64,000 nucleotides of DNA from Paulownia fortunei (GCA_019321725.1 CM033120.1:16770278-16834277); one strand, 5' to 3'; shown: positions 50,501-62,990, counted from the first letter of the stretch. The notes: generated by a model not told the origin, from the letters alone. Program-made: numbers and translations.

Positions 50501-53500
50501 ACCTGTTATTGTTAAGGAGGTTTGTGATGCTTCTGCAATGACAATCTGGGATCCAATGGTTATATGGAGAGGAATTAAAGAGACGGCAGAAGAGAAAATG
50601 AAAGATGCAAACAGAAGTGTGAAGGCTGTTAACTGCATTGACTGGACTGAGGTATACCAATTATTGTTGTTAGCTGGCATTGATTTAATTTTTTTTACCT
50701 CTTGCAAAGTGCATCTGGGGCTATTATGTTCCTTTTCATTTTTAGATGTTCCCTCCAATATGTACTAGTTGCTTAATGTAATTGCAGATTACTATTGAAC
50801 TTGAAGAGTTTATGAAAGGATATTTTGATGGTAGAGTTCATGAAAATGGCCAGCCACAGTTGTTAAAGTTGAAGGATTGGCCTTCACCTAGTGCTTCAGA
50901 AGAGTTTTTGTTGTATCAGAGACCTGACTTCATCAGTAAACTTCCCCTGCTTGAGTTCATCCATTCCAAATGGGGTCTTCTGAATGTTGCTGCAAAATTG
51001 CCTCATTATTCCTTGCAAAATGATGTTGGTCCTAAGATATTTATTTCTTATGGAAAAGTAGAAGAAATTGGTGAGGGTGATTCCACAGATAATCTTCATC
51101 TCAACATGCGCGACATGGTGAGCATCAATGCCCTTTATCAACTCTGTTATTCTTTTGCCCTTGCCCTGCTGCATGAACGTCTGAAATATATGTATTGTTA
51201 TGCACTTTATTTGGGAATTTTTTAAGTGTATCATGTGTTACGATCATACACCCACTATTTAAAGTGATGAAAGGTTTTGAGGGAGCTGCTGCGGGTGGTA
51301 AATGGCTTTGGAAGGGCATTGTGTGTTGGATGGTGGGGGGCTTTCCTTGGTGGTGGGGGATGTTGAAGCAGGATCTGTATGTGGTGTATTATCCATCTAA
51401 GGGATTTAGTTTTATATCCTAATTTAAACTTGAACTATAGATATTTTACTGTTTTCTGAGCTAAATAGCAATAGTTGAATTTTAAGTTTGTTGGGAGCAT
51501 AATAAAACTAATTTTTCCCGCATTGACAACAGCAATAAACATCTGCTATTGGAATGTCAGCTCAAAGTGCCCTGGAAGAAACTGATAATTTTTTCTTTTC
51601 TCCTTTCCTCTGTTCAATTTATATGTGTGATGGCCATGTCAATTTGGATAAATTGAATAACTGTCTCCTGTGTAATCAGGTATTCCTTTTGGTGCATATG
51701 TGTGAAGTGAAGCTAGAAGGTGTGCAGGGGACAAAAATGGAGATACAAAATGCTGTGGCACCATCTGACACAAAGGAATTGTGCAGTGATCCTGAAATTC
51801 ACTTAAACACTGGTGGATTGCCCAACTTGTCACCTGATGAACCGGATGGTTCTGAGGCGAATGTGCATTCAAATGACTATGAGAAAAACAATGGTCAAGG
51901 AAATGAAGGAAGCAGTGTTATTGAAGAGAAAACTGTCAATGATTCTGAGAATAGATCTAGTGGGAATTTTTTTGAGAAGACCCAAGCGGGAGCTCTCTGG
52001 GATGTCTTCCGTCGAGAGGATATACCCAAACTGATGGAGTATATAAGCATGCACTGGAAGGATTTTGGGAAGGTTGATAATATTATTGATTATTATGTAA
52101 GTTACTTTTCTTGTTATAGAGATATACTTGATCTCGACGATCATATTTATGTCTGTGCAGCTAAAACTACATTTTTAACATCAGGTATCTCGGCATCTAT
52201 ATGATGGGGTAGTATACTTGAATAGGCATCATACACGCAAGTTGAAAGAAGAATTTGGTAAGTGCAATTGTTACTTTGTTGTTTATGGTTTTCTTGGAAT
52301 TAGAACTGGCAGAAGGGCTGACCTCACTGATGAGTCTGGAACTGCCTAGCAAATTGAGGGTTGGGTTGAGTTGCAAGGATTGGTCTACAAGTTCAGATTT
52401 GTTAATTTGGTCTGGAAGGGGGGGGGGTTGTCAGAGGAGGGGCTCTGTGAGAGAGAAAAGAAAGAGGGGGTGGGGTGGGGGTTCTGCATAGGAGAAGGGA
52501 GAGAGGGACTGGGGGAGGGTGTCTGTGACATTGGAGAAAGAAGGGAAAGAAATGAGTGGGTTTTTTGCCCAAAACGTGTTCAACCTGTTTCTCACCCTCC
52601 ACAAATACACTATATAAATCCCAAACATTTCTGCCCTGCCCTAATCTTGCACAACTGATCCGTTTTCTTAGCTTTTATGAAGCTCTTTCTCTTCCTTTTT
52701 TCCCCTAAACCTTCTTGTTCAATTTATAGAGCTGAATGTTTGTGGTGGACTGTGTTTAACTATGTTTTGCTACCAAAAAATCTCAAATGTTTAGTAGGCG
52801 ATTTTTGTCTTTGTAGATAATATGTCCTAAAATCCTGAAATCTACTTGATGTTTGTATCATGATTCTTTGATTTGGTTAGTGACACTATTTACATTGAGA
52901 TTCGTCAGACTAGCATGCTTAAGGAAACAAATGTAATTTGAATTACTCAAGTATTTTTTTTGGATTCCTTTTTCTCAGGAGTGGAGCCTTGGTCATTTGA
53001 ACAGCATATTGGGGAAGCTGTATTCATCCCTGCTGGATGTCCTTTCCAAGTAAGACATCTTCAGGTGAGCTACTGATGAATAGCCCTTTATGGTTGGCCT
53101 GTCTATGAAGCTCATTTTTGTGTATTTGCTCAAGCTGAAAAGATGTTGATTACATTTTCTCCAAGTGGTTCTCAGATATCCTAGTCATCGCTCTGTATCA
53201 TTCTTAAATATATCTACTTAGTTGCTCTGGGAATTGGTTGCCTTTTACTTTTCATAAATCGTAACAATCATTGTTATGTATGTGGCCTTAAGTAGACACT
53301 AATCACATGGTTGCCTGGTGCATTAACCACCACTTTTGGCCTTTATCAAACTTTGTGTCTTGTAACATCTTAGCCTGAACCGAAGTGCGATGGGCTTCCC
53401 TGGGAATCTGTTCTGTTGGTTTTTCAGGAGTAACTAAATAATTAAACTTTTAAAAGTTTTTCTAAGGCTATTTCAATTTAGATATATATTAAGAGTTTTT

Positions 53501-54306
53501 CTTTCTTGGTACATGTACATAATATGAAAAGCTTCTGCCTGTAAACTGAGTCTGTTTCTTTTACTCTTCCATTTTTCCCAGTCCTCAGTTCAGTTGGGAC
53601 TTGATTTTCTTTCTCCTGAAAGTCTGGCTGAAGCTCTAAGATTGTCTGAAGAAATTCGCGGACTTCCAAATGACCATGATGCGAAGCTTCAAATATTGGA
53701 GGTCAGACATTTTCTAATTTTCTTGCCCCTCCTGATCCCTGGTTTGCTACATTGCAATAGAATGAAGTTTCCTTAGATGTCTACTAAATGTTTCAGGTCG
53801 GAAAAATATCATTATATGCAGCAAGTTCAGCCATTAAAGAAGTTCAGAAGTTGGTTCTTGATCCCAAGTAAGCCAATAAAATTGATCTTTCGACTCGTTT
53901 TTCTCATTAGTTAATATAATATGTATAAACTAAGATAGGTATTATCATTTCCCAAATGGGTTGTATGAATTGTTGATCAAACAGCCAGTGTCCCAATGAC
54001 AGCGCTTTCTCTCCAGTTGATGCTGGGGATACTTGTCAACTCTTCATGTCAGTGATCGAGTCCTGGCCCAGTCTGTGACTTAGTTTCCAAATTGTACTTA
54101 AGAGTGGCTGGTGTTTGTTTATACATGCTCGAAATAGATATAATTCTGTTTTTTTCGGTTCCCTACTGCTCTATGAACACTTTCCTTTCGTGTATTTCTG
54201 ATGCAGAATTGGCCCGGAGCTTGGATTTGAGGATCCTAACATAACATCTTTGGTGTCCCAGAACTTGGAGAACATTATTAAGCGCAGACAGATCACCTGT
54301 ACCTGA
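47552..54306 (+). CDS. JMJ24: JMJ24-like JmjC protein with WRC and RING motifs
   Basis: Thirteen coding exons join in frame: 47552-48085, 48980-49122, 49204-49303, 49427-49559, 49655-49709, 49964-50651, 50788-51117, 51680-52096, 52185-52257, 52979-53064, 53582-53701, 53797-53867 and 54207-54306. They total 2850 nt and 949 residues. A WRC motif (C-x9-C-x10-C-x2-H) lies at about residues 24-52. A RING-like cysteine-rich region covers 196-251, and further Cys/His pairs lie near 320-350. The JmjC domain runs from about 620 to 890. Its iron site is altered: H655-x-N657 instead of H-x-D/E, and F847 in AGCPFQ where active relatives have His. The end ([28 protein letters not shown]) matches the JMJ24 branch of the KDM3 family. 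Arabidopsis JMJ24 is reported to promote ubiquitination of CMT3 and to support basal transcription of silenced loci, and is considered catalytically inactive. The same nuclear role is inferred. Confidence 0.93.
48299..48330. repeat. Poly-C/(AC)n simple repeat
   Basis: A C-run of about a dozen bases followed by about nine AC units, in intron 1 of the JMJ24-like coding region. Confidence 0.9.
48720..48740 (+). other. G-run cluster in an intron (possible G-quadruplex)
   Basis: Four G-runs of 3, 4, 5 and 6 separated by single C or T, in the intron 48086-48979. The G strand is the coding strand. It meets the usual four-run pattern with one-base loops. Confidence 0.7.
52418..52481 (+). other. G-rich intronic tract with quadruplex motif
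   Basis: A 10-G run near 52418 is followed by purine-rich sequence and, at 52466-52481, GGGGGTGGGGTGGGGG. It lies in the JMJ24-like intron 52258-52978 on the coding strand. Further GGG runs follow to about 52520. The long purine tract could also form triplex or R-loop structures. This is a composition-based inference. Confidence 0.6.
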
Positions 54307-54497
54307 CCCTGTATACTAGTGCTCAGGGTTGGTGGAATTCGCATTGTACTGTATTCTATAAATCTTTGCGCATGTAAAACTTGTGTTTATCCAAAGCTCT
54401 TAAGTCCTGAAACCAGAAGAGAACTGATTCTTGATCATATGCTACGTAATTTTTGTGGTAGTTTTTATACCAGAATGCCCTTTAAGCATAAGTAGTT

Positions 54498-54503
54498 AAT
54501 AAA
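54498..54503 (+). terminator. Putative polyadenylation signal of the JMJ24-like gene
   Basis: AATAAA lies 192 bases after the stop codon, followed by T-rich sequence. Motif match only. Confidence 0.45.
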
Positions 54504-54519
54504 TTTCGTTTTTGCAAAG

Positions 54520-55660
54520 ATTTATTACTCATTTCGAGTAGTACTCTCTTGACATCACGACTCCATGTCAATTAAAATACTAATATAATTTCAGTAACTC
54601 TTGGTAAGTAATGAAGGTAGAAATTATTATTATTATTTCTGTAATTTTTAATATAATGTGGTGGCCTAAGCTTTTCCTGAGAATTTGACACTTTTTCTTG
54701 TCGGCCTACCAACAACATATTCATTCTTCTTGAATCGTATGCTGGGTCAGATTGTTGGATAGGATTTTAGATTTTAGTTTAAATCCCTTGTTGCTTTCTG
54801 CTTCGTTGTTTTGTTTAATGTGAAAGGTGAACAAACATGAGGAATTCATCAAACTATATTGGCTGCGGATTTCTTTTTTGGCTCATCGTGAGCCTTTTGC
54901 ATGGCAGACATTTGTTGTAAGAACTTAATCAGTCGTAAGAATCGAGATTTGGAGCCATTATAATTCAATATACCACTAAAAGTAGTTGGCAAATTTTAGA
55001 GTCAGAAAACACGGGCATTATCTATATATATAACAATGAAAAGTTTATGTTAAATAAATATGCTATAAATGAAGCATTATTAACTAACATTTATAAACAT
55101 ATATTATTCATATCCATTTATTAAAAATAAAAAAAGGGCCCATATCATTTCTCTTGTCCAAACAAATTAGAGAGAGATTTCAGGGAAGCCAAACAACATT
55201 TTCTTTCCAAAGATTCACACACACACACACACACGTTATCGTACCAATGCACAATTTTTTTTGGCTTATGTACGTAAACCGTAAACGGGTCTTCGTCTTC
55301 CATGTTTTTCTCCTTTGGCTACAATACTGATAATGATAATTCTCCTCTCCATGTTTTTCTCTTCTTTTCTCCCCCTCAAATTCATACAATCTTCTCCTTC
55401 TCTCTTCTCTTTAATTAATTCACACCAAGCACAAAAATTGTAGGGTCCTGAGATCGTTGATTCAGAAAACCACCACCCTACCTCGACAAAAATCAAGACT
55501 TTCTGCATTTTTTCTTCTTCTTTCGTTCTTAAAGGCTTCCCAGAAACTTTTGCTCACATGGTTGGACCGCCGAATGCTAACTTGCGCCGGCCCAAATTCC
55601 CCAAAGCTTTGTGAAAGGTTCCTTTTTGCTGCGTTGACTGTGGCCGTACACGTGGAAGAG
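54520..55660. other. Short intergenic region
   Basis: Separates the JMJ24-like gene from the downstream bromodomain gene on the same strand. It contains an (AC)n run at 55216-55234 and, at about 55330-55430, pyrimidine-rich CTCCTTCTCTCTTCTC sequence typical of a plant leader or core promoter. Confidence 0.5.
55216..55234. repeat. (AC)n microsatellite
   Basis: About nine consecutive AC units upstream of the bromodomain gene. Confidence 0.9.
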
Positions 55661-55664
55661 CAGG

Positions 55665-58600
55665 ATGGGGGCGGAGGCCGTGACGGTGGGCTGGGGCACG
55701 TGGGAGGAGCTTATCTTGGGATGCGCTGTTTTGAGGCACGGGACACAAGACTGGAACGTCGTCGCTTCGGAGCTTCGAGCCCGCACACTTTTTCCCTGCA
55801 CCTTTACTCCCCAGGTCCACATTCTGTAGTTTCCCTATTTTAAACCTTTTTTATTGATTAGCCCCTACCAAAGTTGTATCATCTGCCTTTCATGCATGCA
55901 ACAGTAGTACGCTGTATGGAGAATATGTGGTATGTTGCCTTTTGGCTAAACAAGAGACAGCAAGTGTGATCCACGTAGGCTCACCGTACATAAACGGTTA
56001 TGATTACAACAACTCGAGTTCAAGACTTGTCAAGAATCACACATTTTTGGACCGTCTTTTTATAAGACAATTAGGAATTGACATGGTAAAAAATAAATGC
56101 ATACTCTTTAGTCAAAATTGATGTAACTGACTAAATAAAATAACTTTAATATTTGGTCCTATACGATAGAGTACAAAATTATGATTATGTGGTTAGGAAA
56201 GTTGGTCCTGTCTTTGTCAAAAAAAATTTGTGGTTGTGCAGGTGAAAATTGGACTTCCTTTTGTCATTTGGTAACAAAACTTTCAGAAAAAAACTAGATT
56301 TTCTCGGCTCATTCATGAGCCCTGGTGACTTGTGGGTATGTTGACATTAATGAGTAAAAAGAGGACCATTTGCTCCATGTTTTTCATATTATTGATTCGC
56401 ATGCGGCTGCACTTAGGACTAGAGGTCGCCAGAGAATGTAGAAGCGGATAAACAAGGGGTTCATGTCGTGTACTTGCGGTTTTATTTGCCCAAGTGGTAG
56501 TGTTGTGCATGTAAATCAACTTCATAGGTTGTCTTTTCACATTTTTATTTAGGCATTTGTCATTTCCTCGGCCATTAGTTTGAGTTATCTAAGAGCTGTG
56601 CGATAAAGATTGTGATTTTCAAAAATATTTCCAAATTTTTATTTCTCTAAGACATTTACGTTTCATTGCAAGTTTTTTTAGGATGTAGGATTTATGGTAG
56701 AGTTTTAAGATTCTTTAATTAGAAAAATGACCGTCCATCATGAGCTCCAAAAGATTAAGTGGGTTATGTAGATAGAAATATGTGCTGTAAATTGAACTAA
56801 TTTTAAAGAAAGAAAAAATGAAGTGGTTAGCCACTTGCAATATATGAGTTGCCAATATATTCGGAATAATTATTCTGTATTCTGTAGTTACAATTAGCGG
56901 CTGATGTCTTTTCTTCCTTGTAAGTTTTGAGAAAATCACTGACTCGATAACGACCTCAACTCCTCCTTTTCTTTTGGCAGAGGTTAAGCCATAAAGTTTG
57001 GTTTACCAGCCATTAGGGGATATACGTTAATTATTTGACTTGCTACTATATGTGAACCAGAATTTAATAGGCTAAGTTATACATTCAAGCTGATTTAGTG
57101 GAAGGAGCTGAAAATATGAGTATTTCACGACCTTAACGGGGTTAGTAGCCAAAATATAACCTTAAGGTACCAGCCTACTTTTGGAAACCATTGTGGGAGA
57201 TTTGCAACTTGTAAGACGTTGATAATGACTTGTTGCTTTTGAGCTGATTTGATGGATAGCTAAAAAGGTGGGTTTCCCATAGCCAGGGATTTGTTATCCT
57301 ATGTCCTAACTTCACAGGAGCAAACAAATTTCTGAACTTCAATGGTTTATAATGCAATTTGATTTCTGATGTACAGTCTTCTGGTTTTGGTTGATAGGTT
57401 CATTTCTTTGTTGGTGTCGATTGGGAACCATTAATATTCATTAAGTTCTCTTAATGCCCCCATATGTAGCCTGTGATACAGTTTAGTTACAGATGATGCA
57501 CCTTCTCATGTAAAATATATATCTACAAACAAAAAGCAAAGGGAAAAAGTATTAAAGTCATATTATCTATTATTTTCTTGTATCTTTTACTTGGGCAAGT
57601 GACAAAACCTACCATTAATTGCAGGTTTGTAAAGCAAGGTATGAGGAGCTGCAAAAGCGTTATTCTGGCTCCACGTGAGTGATATTCATCTCATGATCTG
57701 ACTAGGTTTTTGGATTCAGAATCCATCTGGCATTAAAAAAACCCAGTTGAAGTTACTGATCTGCCTTGGCATGTTAATGTCACTGTGTCAAATTTAAGTA
57801 TCTAGTCTATACTTGAGAGGTCCAATTTCCATGCTTCTTGCCGTCCCACATTGAACCAATACCTATTTCTCTCCCCTCACTGTTTCCCTCATCCTCTCTC
57901 TTATTAGGAAAATGAGTAAATACTAATGAGAAGCCATTGTGCAAGTTGGCTAATTATTTTCACTTGTGTCAGGCTTGTGAACTTAGTTTAAATTAGAAAC
58001 TAATGTTATGCACATTTGTTGTTGTGAATGCCTCAGGGCTTGGTTTGAAGAGCTGAGAAAGCGACGTGTGGCAGAGCTGAAGCGAGAACTGGCAAAATCT
58101 GAAGATTCAATAGGGTTAGCACAGATGTAAACATGTATTTATGTGAGCATTTAATATATTACCTTTTCTTTTATCAAAACTATATGGCTAACTTGCCAGC
58201 ATATTTTACCAATAAACATATAGAGCATCTTGCTATACTGGCTTAGTTGTGTGGAATCAATCATTTATGCTGTTGAGGATACTATAGGGACCGCGAGGTT
58301 CAGAACACTACAGATTATGTTGTTACAGCTATTTTGGTAGTTTGTAATGCATTAAATATAAAGAGGAGGTGGCTTTTCAAATGTCTGATATAAACAGTGC
58401 AGACTTGATGCGTGCTTTGGCTTTTGGTATTGTGATTGGTTACTTATGTGCAATTTTAAAGAGGTCCTATTCTTTCTCTATGTTTCGACTTTCCAGGTCT
58501 CTTGAGTCAAAAATCAAATCTTTGGAGGGGGAGAAACAACATTCCAGTCAAGCTGATTATGGTTCGAGCGAGATTGAATCACCTTTACCAGCATTGGATT

Positions 58601-59721
58601 CTGATGGCACCGAATCTTTCAGCAGAGAGACAACAAATGATGAAAACTCTGCTGGCAGCTTCACAAAAGATGCCAGTACAAGGAGAAGTTGGTTGTGTGA
58701 ACATCAGCATCAAGCAGTGGGGACAGATACAAAGCCCAGCACTTCAGTTTCTTCTGAGCAGGATAGAGATTTGGGCATTAAGAAGTTGACAGAGGGTGGT
58801 TATGGGCGCGGAGTGATTATCAGGAAGAGACGAGGTCTGAGAAAGAGAAAGGACTGTAACCGGCCTATCAAAGAAAGAAGTGTTGGTGAGAGTGACAACA
58901 TAGGTTCTACTAATGTTATTTCTACTGCACAGAATGAACCATCTCCCAATGATTGTGGTCAGATAATTAGAGACTCTGGTACCAATAATCACTATGGAGG
59001 TTCATGCACCATGAGCAGAGACAGTTTGATTGAAATATTCAAATCTGTTGCAGAGAGTGAACCAGCAGCAGTCTTTAGACATCGAATGGACAGTCAGGTA
59101 AGAGTATAATGGATGCTTTGAACAGCAATTCACTAAATGAAAAAAATTGTATCGCTTTTCTCTTCAACAAATCTCTAACGTCATCAATAACAGAAACGAG
59201 CAAGATACAGGAGAGTTATCAGGCAGCACATGGATGTTGGCACAATAAGATCAAGAATCATCGGACAGTCCATCAAATCAGCAAAAGAACTCTTCCGGGA
59301 CTTGCTTTTGGTGGCAAACAATGCACTGGTGTTTTACTCAAGAAGAACGCGCGAGTATAAATCAGCAATCTCTCTCAGACACACAGTCATGAAAGAGTAC
59401 AAGCAGCATTGCAGGGGATCTTGCCAGGAAGCCACATCAGCTTTTATTCCATGTAATCCTCCTGTGAAACCACGGACTGCTCGCCCTCGTCCTCCACCAT
59501 TCAAAGCCAAGGTCTCCGAGAAAGCTTCCAATGCTGACAATGTTGTTCCTGCCACTCCAAAGGGATTGGAAAAACAATGTGAGTTTGATGACAATGTTTC
59601 ACAGCATTCCCTGCTGAATGCTAGGAAAGGATTGAAGCGGCCAGGAAAAGTAAAACCTGGATTAGCTGATCCACCTAGTAAAACTTGTCCTGTAAAACAA
59701 AGGAAAAGAGTTCGAAGGTGA
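55665..59721 (+). CDS. SANT-like and bromodomain-containing protein
   Basis: Five exons join in frame: 55665-55814, 57625-57674, 58037-58114, 58497-59097 and 59194-59721. They total 1407 nt and 468 residues. A SANT/Myb-like domain covers about residues 9-67 (W10, W13, W30; ELRAR, VCKARYEELQKRY). A basic, Glu-rich coiled-coil stretch follows (AWFEELRKRRVAELKRELAKSE), then a Ser-rich linker with a KKRKR-type basic patch (RKRRGLRKRKD). An atypical bromodomain spans about 274-366 (HMDVGTIRSRI, ELFRDLLLVANNALVFYS), and the tail is basic and ends KQRKRVRR. Plants have a small family with this SANT plus bromodomain order, annotated as DNA-binding bromodomain proteins. A nuclear chromatin role is inferred. 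Aligned to classical bromodomains, the acetyl-lysine-contacting Asn is replaced by Tyr341. ATG 55665 starts directly before the SANT domain. Intron 1 (1.8 kb) has no recognised content. Confidence 0.92.
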
Positions 59722-60232
59722 ATGTGTTTTTATCACCATTCACACACTTTTTGTACAAAAACAGCATGTTCAAGATATTTGTTCAAACCTTGTGCAGCCA
59801 CATTTGATTATTACTCACAGAAACAATGGGATAAAGGCGTATGGTGTTTCTTATGTACAATTTCATTGGTCACTGACATTTTGTACACTGGATATATAAA
59901 ATATAATTTCTAATGCCAATGGGGGTTAGATCAAGGAAATGCTGCCATGTGTGCACTGGGGGTGGAATCCTTTGGGCCAATCAGTTTGGTAAGTCTGGTT
60001 CATGTGTGGATGGGCTATTTATTGGTCCATTTCAAGGTGGATATGCATTTCTTCTAATTTCATTTATATCTTAGCCCACAATTTTCAGACCAGTTGCTGA
60101 GGAAGAAACAAGACGGCCCAGCCCAACACGTATAATAGATGCTACTCTCGATTTGTTGTCCACTGAATCTAAACGATTAATAAACGTCTCATTTGTTTTT
60201 AATCATCCACACTCAGGGATCCATTTACACAT

Positions 60233-60233
60233 A

Positions 60234-60267
<34 letters not shown>
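60233..60267. repeat. (AAT)n microsatellite
   Basis: About eleven AAT units without interruption. Confidence 0.95.
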
Positions 60268-60424
60268 GATGTGAATTGAGTTATAATTATTATCCATATG
60301 TAATCTTAATCTTACATATGTAACAACATATCTACATCTTAAAATTTACACTTGGCTTGCTGTTTTAAAGCAAGTTAAAAGAATCATTTTTTGGTTGAGC
60401 CTTGATCACTTAAAGCTAAATGAG

Positions 60425-60770
60425 TAGATATGACAACAGGTGAGTTTGAGACTGATTTTTCAAAATATGAAATTTGTTCCATCATAATTTAAATATCCAA
60501 ATTCAGACATGTTACATTCGTTTATAATTTAAAAAATAATAATTTTTAAAATATATTACTAATATATATATATATATTAAAATAAAAAATAAATAAAAAT
60601 TAAACGGTTCAAATTCAAAACAAGACAAATTTTAAAATAAAAATTTAAAATTAATCTTAAATTTATTATAAATTCAAAAATTTATCTCAAATAAGACAAA
60701 ATACCAATCTAAATTCAAACACATTTTATTATCTCCATAAATGAGTTGAGGCAAATTTCAGTTTCAACTG
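60425..60770. mobile_element. Possible degenerate MITE-like element
   Basis: It begins near ATATGACAACAGGTGAGTTT and ends near GAGGCAAATTTCAGTTT. The interior has several TTTATAATTTAAAA and AAATTCAAA blocks, as in the elements at 25.2 and 28.9 kb. The terminal repeats are too diverged for firm borders. Confidence 0.3.
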
Positions 60771-60865
60771 GTTCAGTTTCTTCATCTTTTTCTTACAAGA
60801 GCAGTAGTCAGAAAAACTAATGAATGGACGGTGGGCCAATTAAAGAGAAACAACAGGCAGTAGCA

Positions 60866-60966
60866 GCTTGCATAGAGAGGGGGCACGTGCAGAAACAAGA
60901 CCCCGGCTAGAAAGGTGGCCTACCACCTTGCATGGAAGACACGTGCTCAAACAAGACCCCGGTCTA
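60866..60966. repeat. Direct repeat carrying two CACGTG boxes around a hairpin
   Basis: Copy 1 (60866-60909) and copy 2 (60926-60966) both start CTTGCAT, contain CACGTGC and end AAACAAGACCCCGG. Between them AAGGTGG...CCACCTT forms a perfect 7-bp stem at 60911-60928. CACGTG is the G-box bound by bZIP and bHLH factors. No adjacent gene is recognised. Confidence 0.7.
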
Positions 60967-61878
60967 CTGGAGAAAAAAATACCTCGTAAATTATAAAATA
61001 CTACGGCATTTGGTTTAGTTTAAATAATAATAAATAATAGTTTTATTGCATTTGCTGACCTTAACAACGTTGAAACTACTCCACAAACCTTCCCCAGCTG
61101 CCCCATACCGAAAACATATGTAATTATTGAAGAGGGAGAAAACTATTTTTTTTTTTTTAATTTCCTAGTGTTTGTTAAAGAAATTGGGACCTCAACTTTA
61201 GACTTTAGTAGACCACTAATTAGTTGTTAGGTTTGTTTCGACTGAATTAAGACTGTTTTTGTTAACAATTAATAGCAATTAATTAAGAAATTAGTGCCCC
61301 ACTTTCATGTACATTCATTATTATTTGTTTGTGGTTGTTCTACTAATTTCCAGCAATTAGTGAGGTATTGCTTTTCTTTTTGATAATAATCATTGTAATT
61401 ATTTGTTTTGTTTGTTTTTGGGTGAGTGACATTTGTTGGTGTATAGTAAATTTAAGTGATTTTTACTATATTAATGAATGTAATTATTATATGACTCGAA
61501 ATCTCAATAAAATGATAAAATTAGTCCCGAGAATTATTACATAATGAATCAGAATCCGCATATTTTACGATGAGACAAACCCCACTCGAATTTAATCTAG
61601 GCAAGATTTGATTTCCTAACCACGCAATGTGTGCACTAAATTAGATTGTGGTAACGCCATGTATTGAGATCAATAAACTATAAATAGGCCTTAAACTTTC
61701 TGTATCACTTGGAACTCGTTATCTTTATCAATGTCAATTAAATTGATTTGGTCATCTGGACCAAGAAGCTCAGCTTCATCATAATCCAATCGTTAGAAAA
61801 CTGAGGAGCGTCAATTTTCGTCCAAGATCAACACCCTAAAAATAACATTTAAAATGAAAATACTGATTGAAAAATATG

Positions 61879-61880
<2 letters not shown>

Positions 61881-61916
<36 letters not shown>
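61881..61916. repeat. (GT)18 microsatellite
   Basis: Uninterrupted GT dinucleotides. Confidence 0.95.
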
Positions 61917-61918
<2 letters not shown>

Positions 61919-62990
61919 TATATGTATGAAATGTGGCGTTTGTCTTTTCGAAGGTGGTTTACCAAACAGTTAAAGGTTGGTGACTTAGGTGGTTGTTATT
62001 TTCTGCAAATTCTTTAATTAATTGAGGATAAAAGAATTAAACAAAACGAAATCGTTGTGCAGCCAAAAGTGGTGGGTGCCCAAAATTGACATTTAGACAA
62101 CTACATAAAGAATGGACCATACCATAAAATAACCTAAAGAAAAGAATAATAGATTTTATAAACTATTAAAATATCAAAGATGAAGAATAATTGTCATATA
62201 TTCACAAAATAACAAAGTCCACAAAAATAAGAGTTTTTATGTGCCTATTTAATCATTCTTTATTTTTTATTCTATTGGTTAATCAATACAATTGATAGTG
62301 CCTATTTAGTTTTTCCTTTTTTATAAAAAAAAAGCGGATAAAATCTAAATCGTGTGATGAGGGTGGTAAGTTTTACATTTGAAAGGGACTAATCTAATCT
62401 GCACAAGTAGAACAAGAAAAATTACTGCATAGGCCAGGATCAACGTATATATTCCTGAATTAGATCTGACTTAAATTTTATTTAATTAAATTTGAATTTT
62501 TGTTCACATGTAGTGCATTGTACATTTAAATGAAATGTGCTACATGTAAATATAAAATACAATAAATATGACCTAATCATAACATTCAAGAACTTAGATG
62601 ATAGAATCTTGAATACTTTCAATTAAATTTTTTTGATTTTATTTAATTTTTTTTATCTAACTTAAATATCGAAGATTTGCAGATGGGGACATTCTTAACA
62701 ACTCTAAGTGATCAAAATTTTTAATTATTTGATTTTATTTAGGTCCAACCTTTTCCAGTTCAACAAGATCCAGATGAGTCAGATAAAAAATTATCTAGTT
62801 TAAAATAAGATCAGTGTGTGCCCCCACGAAGTATGTACCAAAAACAGCATAATTTTTGCTCTAAATTGACGTGGTCATGAGACAATGGGACTAAACCCAA
62901 TTAATTGCACGAAAGAGCAACAAGTCACATGTTTCATCCCGTTCTGCAAAAGTGCACACGAATGGCCCTGCAAATGCAATTTCACACCAC

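Noticed and set aside
55554..55822. Minus-strand open frames of 81 and 88 codons
   Set aside because: Antisense to exon 1 of the SANT-bromodomain gene, which has clear domain homology.
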